Below are positions 1-4,665 of a stretch of DNA of 7,830 nucleotides, piece by piece. Origin of the DNA: Campylobacteraceae bacterium (GTDB taxonomy: Bacteria > Campylobacterota > Campylobacteria > Campylobacterales > Sulfurovaceae); the NCBI GenBank assembly GCA_027063105.1, contig JAMOSL010000133.1:1-7830 (forward strand), given 5' to 3'. A model generated the notes under the pieces. The model was given only the letters and a program-made list of their open reading frames with translations, was not told the origin of the DNA and did no database searches. The position numbers were made by a program, and so were the translations under genes. The stretch's first letter is position 1, and every line of letters begins with the position of its first letter.

Positions 1-20
1 AACTTTTTTCTTATATAGGT

Positions 21-97
21 GCGGTGGTAGTTCAGTTGGTTAGAATACCTGCCTGTCACGCAGGGGGTCGCGAGTTCGAGTCTCGTCCACCGCGCCA
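21..97 (+). tRNA. tRNA-Asp (anticodon GTC), CCA encoded
   Basis: A full cloverleaf can be folded by eye. The acceptor stem pairs GCGGTGG (21-27) with CCACCGC (87-93), followed by discriminator G94 and an encoded CCA (95-97). The anticodon stem pairs CCTGC (48-52) with GCAGG (60-64), and the loop places GTC at 55-57, which reads Asp codons. The T arm pairs 70-74 with 82-86 around TTCGAGT. The D arm holds AGTTCAGTTGGTTAGAA. No strong promoter is seen in the 20 bases before it, so it may be processed from a longer tRNA transcript starting outside the window. Confidence 0.97.
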
Positions 98-142
98 TTC
101 CTTTTAATCACAATCAAATCTTAATTAATCTAACTTTCTTTA

Positions 143-151
143 TGATATAAT
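143..151 (+). promoter_or_regulatory. Extended -10 promoter for the 179-583 gene
   Basis: TGATATAAT is an extended -10 element (TGN plus a perfect TATAAT at 146-151), 27 bases before the ATG at 179. No good -35 box is apparent, which is normal for Campylobacterota housekeeping promoters. Transcription would start near 158, giving a leader of about 20 bases with a weak GAGAG ribosome binding site at 170-174. Confidence 0.55.
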
Positions 152-178
152 AAAATACTATATAAAAAAGAGAGAATA

Positions 179-583
179 ATGCAAAAAAAAATACTAAAGG
201 CTATTATTGCACTAATTGTTTTAATAATAGGCTACTTTACAACTACGCAAGATAGAGAACCTGAAACCCCACTTCCAAAGGGTAAAAAGCACGAAAAATA
301 TTATCAGACTAAAATGTGTAATAAATTAGGGGGGAAAATAGAGTATGTTTTATTTGATAAAACTAGAGTAGACTGTTTAACTAAAGAGTATGCAATAGAG
401 GTTGATTGGGCAAAGAAATGGGCTGAAGGTATAGGTCAAGCACTATATTATGCAGAAATAACCCACAGAAAACCAGCAGTTGGTCTTATTGTAGGTGATA
501 GTAAAGATGATAAATATCTAAAACGACTTAGAACAGTTGCCAAAGAGTTTAATATTAAAGTAATCATACTTGATAAGGAATAG
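179..583 (+). CDS. Membrane-anchored PD-(D/E)XK nuclease-like protein (hypothetical)
   Basis: A 134-residue protein with an N-terminal hydrophobic segment (about residues 5-20) that is either a membrane anchor or an uncleaved signal, then a charged linker (24-40) and a compact alpha/beta domain (41-134). The domain has the order seen in small PD-(D/E)XK folds: a strand with R63-V-D65, a strand with E74-V-D76, a helix with K79/K80 and Q87-x2-Y90-Y91 resembling the QxxxY motif of Cas4/RecB-type nucleases, then strand VGLIV (101-105) and a final helix-strand. The usual lysine of the ExK motif is Asp76, so catalysis is uncertain unless K79 or K80 substitutes. From memory, small uncharacterised proteobacterial proteins share the block DCLT...E-x-D...KWAEAIGQALYYA. 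Nothing visible identifies a substrate. The gene sits alone between the tRNA and convergent genes, ending 5 bases before the stop of the opposite gene. Confidence 0.75.
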   Translation: MQKKILKAIIALIVLIIGYFTTTQDREPETPLPKGKKHEKYYQTKMCNKLGGKIEYVLFDKTRVDCLTKEYAIEVDWAKKWAEGIGQALYYAEITHRKPAVGLIVGDSKDDKYLKRLRTVAKEFNIKVIILDKE

Positions 584-588
584 ATTTT

Positions 589-1005
589 TTACTTCTGTCC
601 CATTCCTCTTCCTTCTCTCATTCCTCTAAAACTTTTTGGAGGAAATTTATCATATATCCATGGTAATATAATATCAAGTTCTTTTTCTGTTACTAAACCC
701 TTTTGAGAGGGCATAACTCCAAATCTTTTTATTTTTTGTGGCATACAAATAGCTTTGTCCATAGATGGATTCAATATATAATCTTTCATAAAAGAGATTG
801 CTTTATCTTTGTCAGGATAACTCATTTTAATATGTCTCATAACTCCCATTATAGCTGGTGCAGTAACTTTTGACATATCTGCTGGACGAGAAGTTGAATG
901 ACAGAAAGAACATTTATTATTAAAAAGTTCTTCACCTGTTTGAGCTGATAATTCGTTACTTGATATAGCCATTATCGAAGCTATAATCATAATTTTATTT
1001 TTCAT
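589..1005 (-). CDS. Periplasmic monohaem cytochrome c
   Basis: A 138-residue protein with a signal peptide (residues 1-21, cleavage predicted after Leu-Ser-Ala) and one haem c attachment motif CSFCH at 32-36. Met98 in GVMPSQ is the best candidate for the sixth axial ligand, giving His/Met coordination typical of small class I electron carriers. The C-terminus is unusual: after the last helix (about 107-120) comes a Gly/Arg/Met-rich tail (125-138). An extra cysteine, Cys87, lies outside the haem motif. The ATG is 1 base past the stop of the ferritin-like gene, and its ribosome binding site AAGGAAA (complement of 1011-1017) lies within that upstream gene, so the two are co-transcribed and probably translationally coupled. 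It presumably exchanges electrons in the periplasm; its partner is not shown by the sequence, but the ferritin-like protein is the obvious candidate. Confidence 0.88.
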   Translation of the reverse strand: MKNKIMIIASIMAISSNELSAQTGEELFNNKCSFCHSTSRPADMSKVTAPAIMGVMRHIKMSYPDKDKAISFMKDYILNPSMDKAICMPQKIKRFGVMPSQKGLVTEKELDIILPWIYDKFPPKSFRGMREGRGMGQK

Positions 1006-1006
1006 T

Positions 1007-1768
1007 TTATTTTCCTTTTTGATTGTGATTTTTATTTTGTGGATATTCAGGATGACAATATGTAGAACCTAAAGAGCAACAACCTGTAGATATTCCTATA
1101 TTTTTAAGTCCATTATCAAATGCCCAATAATGTACATAACTTCCATCTCTTAAGAAGTTAAATACTTCAATAACATCAGAAGCATTAGATTCAGAGGCTT
1201 GAGATATATATTTATCTAAATCATCAATATCAGTGACTTCAACCATACAACCAACCTCTAAAGCATCTTGTTGAGAATTGATACCTTTATTGTAAAGCAT
1301 ATCATAAAGCTCTTGAATAGCCTCAACAGCATACTTTCCACTAGAATAGTTATTCATACTATTTTTATCATAAGGAATATCAGTATCTGGATATTGAGTA
1401 ATATTTAAATCATATTTTATAGCTAAGTTATTAACTGCTTCTTCATGTTTAACTTCTGATTTTGTAGCAATATTATAAAGTTGTTGAAGAGATTGTTTTT
1501 CATATATATTCAGATAAACCTCTTTAGCAAGTTTCTCTTCACTATACATATAAGTTATAGAATCTTTTAATTCTTGCGTAAGTTGAGATTTACTTGATGA
1601 TATAGCATCAGTTATATTTGAGGGAATAGTCTCCTCTTGATAATTTTGTTGAGTATAATTATTATTAGTATAACCACTATTTTGACCATGTCCATATTTA
1701 CCATTAGATTCAGCTACTGAAAGAATAAGAGATAATACCATAACCGATTTTGTTAATGTCGTTTTCAT
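1007..1768 (-). CDS. Secreted ferritin-like DUF2202 protein
   Basis: A 253-residue exported protein. Residues 1-20 form a hydrophobic signal sequence; residues 23-50 are a Gly/Asn/Gln/Tyr-rich low-complexity stretch; residues 62-228 form a helical bundle recognised as the DUF2202 ferritin-like family. Expected metal-ligand positions are present: Glu77/Glu78 in the first helix (SEEKLAKEVY), Glu105-x2-His108 in the second (SEVKHEEAV), acidic residues around Glu171 and Glu177 in the third (ALEVGCMVEVTDIDDL), and His213 in the fourth (GSYVHYWAF). Such sites bind two iron atoms in related ferritin-like proteins; the enzymatic or storage role of DUF2202 proteins is not established. The C-terminal tail carries Cys230, Cys231, Cys238 and His239, a possible extra metal or disulphide site. 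The start is supported by the ribosome binding site AAGGAG (complement of 1775-1780), 6 bases before the ATG. It lies between two cytochrome c genes in the same direction. Confidence 0.88.
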   Translation of the reverse strand: MKTTLTKSVMVLSLILSVAESNGKYGHGQNSGYTNNNYTQQNYQEETIPSNITDAISSSKSQLTQELKDSITYMYSEEKLAKEVYLNIYEKQSLQQLYNIATKSEVKHEEAVNNLAIKYDLNITQYPDTDIPYDKNSMNNYSSGKYAVEAIQELYDMLYNKGINSQQDALEVGCMVEVTDIDDLDKYISQASESNASDVIEVFNFLRDGSYVHYWAFDNGLKNIGISTGCCSLGSTYCHPEYPQNKNHNQKGK

Positions 1769-1787
1769 TTTTGACTCCTTTTATTTA

Positions 1788-1806
1788 TATAATGATAATT
1801 ATAATA
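1788..1806. promoter_or_regulatory. Putative Fur box overlapping the -10 of the DUF2202 gene
   Basis: Read on the + strand, TATAATGATAATTATAATA matches the classical 19-base Fur consensus GATAATGATAATCATTATC at 15 of 19 positions. It lies 20-38 bases before the start codon of the ferritin-like gene on the - strand. The match is good, but the region is extremely AT-rich, so a chance match is possible. If real, iron-loaded Fur would cover the promoter and repress the gene when iron is plentiful. Confidence 0.45.
1798..1803 (-). promoter_or_regulatory. -10 element for the DUF2202 gene
   Basis: On the - strand this is a perfect TATAAT, 30 bases before the ATG at 1768. It would start transcription near 1791, leaving a leader of about 23 bases that includes the AAGGAG ribosome binding site. 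No clear -35 hexamer is found at the right spacing; TTCACA (complement of 1824-1829) is about 20 bases upstream, slightly too far. The element lies wholly inside the Fur-box-like sequence. No terminator separates it from the upstream cytochrome gene, so read-through from that gene is also possible. Confidence 0.5.
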
Positions 1807-1829
1807 ATAAAGTATGAATTGAATGTGAA

Positions 1830-2159
1830 TTATTTTTTAATCATCCACTTTTTAAATTTAACAAGTGAACTAATATAATCTGCTACATCTTCAAACTCTT
1901 TATCTTCTAATGGAAGTGTTGGCATTGCGTTTGCACTGTATCCAAATTTTTTATATAATGAATATGGGTCTTTAGCATAAGCTTTTATTTCTTCCTTAGT
2001 TCGAGAATAAGAAACTAAATTAAAATCACCACCAAGTCCTCCTCTTCCATCTGTTGTATGACATGTTGCACAATTTGCTTTATATACCTCTTTACCTTTT
2101 TTTATATCTGCAAATATAGTTGTTGAGATTAATGTTAAGAATATTACTAGTTTTTTCAC
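1830..2159 (-). CDS. Periplasmic monohaem cytochrome c (class I)
   Basis: A 109-residue protein with a signal peptide (residues 1-17, cleavage after Ile-Phe-Ala), haem c motif CATCH at 30-34, a glycine-rich loop GRGGLGG (38-44), and Met79 in NAMPTLP as the probable sixth ligand. The C-terminal helix (EFEDVADYISSLV) is typical of class I cytochromes c. After cleavage about 92 residues remain, in the normal range for a small soluble electron carrier. The start codon is GTG, chosen because AGGAG (complement of 2166-2170) lies 6 bases upstream and the signal peptide begins there directly. The gene is followed after 61 bases by the ferritin-like gene and then by another cytochrome c. The leader carries competing hairpins and an FNR-type palindrome, suggesting control by oxygen or redox state. 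Confidence 0.9.
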   Translation of the reverse strand: MKKLVIFLTLISTTIFADIKKGKEVYKANCATCHTTDGRGGLGGDFNLVSYSRTKEEIKAYAKDPYSLYKKFGYSANAMPTLPLEDKEFEDVADYISSLVKFKKWMIKK

Positions 2160-2164
2160 TTTGA

Positions 2165-2200
2165 ACTCCTATTATTTTAAATAGGAGTAAATTACTCCTA
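2165..2200 (-). promoter_or_regulatory. Two mutually exclusive hairpins in the cytochrome c leader
   Basis: In the transcript (read from 2200 down to 2165) there are three arms. Arm A is TAGGAGTAA (2200 to 2192); arm B contains ACTCCTATT (2188 to 2180); arm C is AATAGGAGT (2173 to 2165). B and C form a perfect 9-base-pair stem with a 6-base loop and bury the AGGAG ribosome binding site at 2170 to 2166. A and B can instead pair as an 8-base-pair stem with a 3-base loop, leaving the ribosome binding site free. Since B is shared, only one hairpin can exist at a time. The pairings are read directly; a switch function is inferred. Alternatively the repeated ACTCCTA/TAGGAGT half-sites could be a DNA operator. 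Confidence 0.5.
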
Positions 2201-2238
2201 GTTAGATTTTCAAGAGAATAACTTATAAATTGATAATT

Positions 2239-2260
2239 ATTCTTGATTTAAATCAAGAAT
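2239..2260. promoter_or_regulatory. FNR/CRP-family binding site (22-base palindrome)
   Basis: A perfect 22-base palindrome whose core TTGATTTAAATCAA (2243-2256) matches the FNR-family consensus TTGAT-N4-ATCAA exactly. Its centre (2249.5) is about 90 bases before the GTG of the cytochrome c gene on the - strand. A -10-like TATTCT (complement of 2215-2220) would put the transcription start near 2208, with the site centred close to -41.5, the classical class II activator position. A second candidate, TATAAG (complement of 2222-2227), would put it about 7 bases nearer. The palindrome could also form a hairpin after the 2271-3077 gene, but no U-run follows in that direction, so a simple terminator is less likely. 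Confidence 0.65.
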
Positions 2261-2270
2261 TTTATTAGAA

Positions 2271-3077
2271 TTACCATCCTTCCGATAAATCAATTAATTT
2301 ATAACCTTTTGTAGATAAATCTTTTCTGACCTCATCAAGTTCTATTATTGTTGGCTTTGTGATATATGTTTGTTCTGTATATACTGTTCCTTTGGCAAAA
2401 ACTCCCAGCCATCTACCTATACCAAATTTCATATCAGTAATCAAATATCCATCATTCCAATTTTTACTAATTGCATTTGTAAATTTCTTCCAATCAGTTC
2501 TTACACTCATTGCATGACCTTTATAGTTTATACCTTTAGAAAAGATAGCTAACCAATGCCCCTCTCCATATTCCATGTCTACCATATTGTAACCGTTAGC
2601 CCATCGTTCAGATATCTTCTTTTGGAAATTAGATAATTTCTTTTGTCTATCTAAAGCTTGATTTGTATATCCTGTATTTTTAGCAAAGATTCCAACCCAT
2701 TCACTAAGACCATGTTCAACAGCTACTAAATAATATCCCTCTTTCCATTTCTTATTTATTCTAAAACTCATAGCACCCCATCTACTGGTTACTTCATAAG
2801 CTTGTGAATTTGCTTTGACACCTTTAGAAAATAAAACAACCCATTTTCCATTACCATATTTAATCTCTGTAATGACATATCCCTCTTTCCATCTAGCCTT
2901 TATCTTTTGACTAATACTATCCCAATACATATCACTGTCTATTACCTGATTGGTTATTGTAGTGCCTTTTGCAAAAGTTCCTATCCACTTATATCTGTAT
3001 GCTTCATTATCTTCAGCTTGTAAAGTGTTAATTGATATAAACATAAGTAATATAAATATACTTAAAATATTTTTCAT
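2271..3077 (-). CDS. Secreted protein of five 48-residue WG/GY repeats (DUF7477-like)
   Basis: A 268-residue exported protein of unknown function. Residues 1-21 are a signal peptide (cleavage after Leu-Gln-Ala). From Trp31 to the C-terminus it is built only of repeats with exact 48-residue spacing: 31-78, 79-126, 127-174, 175-222 and 223-268. Each begins W-[ILV]-x-x-F-[AS]-K-[GN], usually has a Gln/His near residue 14, and ends with W-x-x-GY-x-[IL/M]-x-x-[MIV]-x-[YFH]-G. The protein begins in the middle of a repeat unit and ends with a Trp matching the next repeat start, an arrangement that lets ring-like folds close between first and last strands. From memory, the pattern W..VFSKG..Y..Q...I..RW..GY.IT resembles the DUF7477 domain at the C-terminus of plant MUT9-like casein kinases. 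No catalytic motif is seen; binding of a ligand or surface is plausible but unproven. Ribosome binding site AGGA (complement of 3085-3088) is 7 bases before the ATG. Confidence 0.8.
   Translation of the reverse strand: MKNILSIFILLMFISINTLQAEDNEAYRYKWIGTFAKGTTITNQVIDSDMYWDSISQKIKARWKEGYVITEIKYGNGKWVVLFSKGVKANSQAYEVTSRWGAMSFRINKKWKEGYYLVAVEHGLSEWVGIFAKNTGYTNQALDRQKKLSNFQKKISERWANGYNMVDMEYGEGHWLAIFSKGINYKGHAMSVRTDWKKFTNAISKNWNDGYLITDMKFGIGRWLGVFAKGTVYTEQTYITKPTIIELDEVRKDLSTKGYKLIDLSEGW
2274..2987 (-). repeat. Five tandem 144-base coding repeats
   Basis: The protein-level repeats map to 2844-2987, 2700-2843, 2556-2699, 2412-2555 and 2274-2411 (the last two codons shorter). Odd-numbered units share FAK and often YTNQ/YTEQ, while even-numbered units carry FSKG. 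This suggests growth by duplication of a two-unit block. Nucleotide identity between units is much weaker than the protein pattern, so the duplication is old. Confidence 0.8.
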
Positions 3078-3106
3078 AATCTAATCCTAATTTTAAAGTT
3101 GTAATG

Positions 3107-3115
3107 ATTATAGCA
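3107..3115 (-). promoter_or_regulatory. Extended -10 promoter for the repeat protein gene
   Basis: On the - strand the sequence reads TGCTATAAT, a perfect extended -10 element, 30 bases before the ATG at 3077. Transcription would begin near 3100. It is back to back with the promoter of the antiporter operon. Confidence 0.6.
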
Positions 3116-3136
3116 AATTTTATATATTAATATATT

Positions 3137-3147
3137 TATGCTAAAAT
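3137..3147 (+). promoter_or_regulatory. Extended -10 promoter for the antiporter operon
   Basis: TATGCTAAAAT contains the extended -10 form TGC-TAAAAT (hexamer 3142-3147). Transcription would be expected 6-7 bases downstream, at or next to the A of the mrpF start codon (3154). The upstream sequence is a run of A/T with no clear -35 box. Confidence 0.5.
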
Positions 3148-3153
3148 AAATTC

Positions 3154-3402
3154 ATGTTTCATATTATTAGTATTTTATTATTGTTATCACTCTTTTTTAG
3201 TCTATATAGATTTTTAAATGGACCAACCCTAACAGATAGAGTTATTGCTTTTGATGCTATTAGCATTATGAGTCTTTCTCTCATTGTTATACTTGCCGTC
3301 TATTTTGAACGAAGCTTATATCTTGATATTGCTTTAGTTTTTGGATTAATTGGTTTTTTAGGGACAACCCTACTTGGTCGTTTTATAGAAAAGGGGATTT
3401 AA
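3154..3402 (+). CDS. mrpF: Cation/proton antiporter subunit F (MrpF/MnhF)
   Basis: An 82-residue integral membrane protein with three predicted membrane segments (about 3-20, 32-50 and 56-76), the size and topology of MrpF/MnhF/MbhB. The family signature is clear: NGPTLTDRVIAFDAI (22-36) with Asp28, Arg29 and Asp34, and YLDIALVFGLIGFLGT (56-71) with Asp58 in the last helix. MrpF is a small structural subunit of multi-subunit Na+/H+ antiporters in the inner membrane. The start is forced: an in-frame TAA at 3142-3144 precedes it and the first membrane helix begins at once. No Shine-Dalgarno sequence precedes the ATG. It is the first gene of the operon; in many Mrp operons MrpE comes before it, but here the upstream gene is unrelated and divergent. 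Confidence 0.92.
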   Translation: MFHIISILLLLSLFFSLYRFLNGPTLTDRVIAFDAISIMSLSLIVILAVYFERSLYLDIALVFGLIGFLGTTLLGRFIEKGI

Positions 3403-3726
3403 GTGTTAGAATTTTTAGGATTTAGCTTTATGTTTCTTGGCGTTTTAGCTTTTGTTGTTAGTGCTATTGGTCTAATTCGTATGCCAGATATTTATAGTAG
3501 AATGCATATTGGTGCAAAATCCACAACTATTGGTATACTTCTTATTATTTTAGGAGCTATATGTTTTGAACCATCTTGGGCTTTTAAGCTTATATTACTT
3601 GCTATATTTATACTTTTAACTAATCCATTGTCATCTAGTGTTATAGCCAGAGCTTCACATAATACAAATGTACCTTATCTAAATCCAAATGATATAGATG
3701 AGTATGAGGAGGATAAAAAATGTTAG
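3403..3726 (+). CDS. mrpG: Cation/proton antiporter subunit G (MrpG/MnhG)
   Basis: A 107-residue membrane protein with three hydrophobic segments (about 4-26, 40-56, 61-80) and a charged cytoplasmic tail (85-107). The MrpG signature MPDIYSRMHIGAKSTT (27-42) follows the first helix, and LLTNPLSS (71-78) ends the third, matching the family's typical LRDxYxRxHAxxKxxT and LTxPxxxH blocks, although the usual His of the latter is not conserved here. The start codon is GTG, directly after the mrpF TAA; AAGGGG at 3391-3396 is a good ribosome binding site 6 bases upstream. The length is within the MrpG/MbhC range. It functions as a small subunit of the antiporter complex. Confidence 0.92.
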   Translation: MLEFLGFSFMFLGVLAFVVSAIGLIRMPDIYSRMHIGAKSTTIGILLIILGAICFEPSWAFKLILLAIFILLTNPLSSSVIARASHNTNVPYLNPNDIDEYEEDKKC

Positions 3727-3965
3727 GATTAGTTATTTTAAGTTCGTTTATATCTATTATTCTAATTGCATTTAAAACTATAATAGAACCCAAATTATCT
3801 CATACTATTGTTCTGTCAATGGGTATTGGATTAAATGCTGTAATACTTTTTGTAGCATTTCAAGCTCCTGATGTGGCATTAACTCAAGCTGTTATTGGTA
3901 TCGGTATAAGTTCTGTTATTCTTCTGATGGGGCTAAAACACCTTGGAGGAAATTATGAGTCTTAA
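3720..3965 (+). CDS. MbhD-like antiporter subunit (DUF4040, MrpA C-terminal region)
   Basis: An 81-residue membrane protein with three hydrophobic segments (about 2-18, 26-46, 53-72). The block APDVALTQAVIGIGI (49-63) is diagnostic of the MbhD/DUF4040 domain, which in classical bacterial Mrp systems is part of the C-terminal extension of the roughly 800-residue MrpA. Here it is a free protein, as in archaeal Mbh/Mrp-type clusters. In the structures of those complexes this region helps form the lateral ion path next to MrpC. The gene overlaps the end of mrpG by 7 bases; GAGGAGG at 3706-3712 gives a strong ribosome binding site. Confidence 0.88.
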   Translation: MLGLVILSSFISIILIAFKTIIEPKLSHTIVLSMGIGLNAVILFVAFQAPDVALTQAVIGIGISSVILLMGLKHLGGNYES

Positions 3966-4665
3966 ACGAACCATTCCTATGACTACTGTTAGTGGATTTG
4001 GAGTTAGTGCCGTTTTTATTTTAACTATTTTAAATATTTTGATGCAAAACATGCCATCAAATATTTATAGAGCAGGTGATGAACTTTTAAAATTAAATGC
4101 AACTGATGGAGTTGCCAATTCAGTTACTACAGTTGTTGTATATTTTAGGGGATTTGATACTTTAGGTGAAATAGCAGTTCTATTTATAGCTTCTCTAGGT
4201 ATTGGATTAATGTTAACTAACAATAATCTAAATAATATATCTCAAGAAAATAGTAACTTTATGTTACAGATAGGAGCAAAATTATTATCTCCAGTTATAT
4301 TTATATTTGGATTATATATTATGATATATGGACATCTTAGTGTTGGAGGTGGATTTCAAGGTGGAGTTATTATTGCTAGTGGTATTCTACTTTTATTAAT
4401 AAGTTCAAATGGTTTTCATATATCTCATAAATTTGTAGAGATATTTGAGACACTAGCTGGTGTATCTTATGTGGTTATAGGTCTTATTGGTCTTATAATT
4501 TTAGATTCATTTTTAGGAAACTTTTTACCTTATGATATATCTAAAATGGGTTTACTTCTTAGTGGAGGTATTATTCCAATTATATATATAATAGTAGGAA
4601 TAAAAGTTGGAAGTGAAATGAGCGTAATAGTTGACAATATGCTAAAAAGGAATATAGATGATTGA
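3955..4665 (+). CDS. mrpB: MbhE-MrpB fusion antiporter subunit (MnhB domain)
   Basis: A 236-residue membrane protein made of two parts. Residues 10-88 match the MbhE-like piece that ends classical MrpA: a first helix (10-30), a soluble loop (31-60), then YFRGFDTLGEIAVLF (63-77) and a helix. Residues 103-230 are an MnhB/MrpB domain with about four membrane segments and the hallmark GHLSVGGGFQGGVI (126-139). The Asn-rich stretch 89-101 looks like the join. The ATG at 3955 is preferred because GGAGGA (3945-3950) sits 4 bases before it; a TTG at 3943 in the same frame has no such site. The gene overlaps the MbhD-like gene by 11 bases. It is expected to contribute to the ion translocation path; whether Na+ or another cation is transported cannot be read from sequence. 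Confidence 0.88.
   Translation: MSLKRTIPMTTVSGFGVSAVFILTILNILMQNMPSNIYRAGDELLKLNATDGVANSVTTVVVYFRGFDTLGEIAVLFIASLGIGLMLTNNNLNNISQENSNFMLQIGAKLLSPVIFIFGLYIMIYGHLSVGGGFQGGVIIASGILLLLISSNGFHISHKFVEIFETLAGVSYVVIGLIGLIILDSFLGNFLPYDISKMGLLLSGGIIPIIYIIVGIKVGSEMSVIVDNMLKRNIDD

Noticed and set aside
21..97. tRNA-Asp as an integration site for a mobile element
   Set aside because: No integrase is present and I saw no second copy of the tRNA 3' end in the window; neighbouring genes look like ordinary chromosome genes.
621..644. Inverted repeat TTCCTC...GAGGAA as a bidirectional terminator between the convergent genes at 583/589
   Set aside because: The stem is only 6 base pairs with a 12-base loop, has no T-run at the right place, and lies inside the cytochrome coding region.
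2226..2244. Second Fur-like sequence near the cytochrome promoter
   Set aside because: It matches the consensus at only about 12 of 19 positions in an AT-rich region, which is not convincing.
2370..2552. 60-residue open frame on the + strand
   Set aside because: It lies fully inside the repeat-protein gene on the other strand, has no ribosome binding site or recognisable domain, and is best explained as a shadow.
3943..3954. Upstream TTG start for the MbhE-MrpB gene
   Set aside because: The ATG at 3955 has GGAGGA just upstream, and those bases would be coding if TTG were used; the extra four residues add nothing recognisable.
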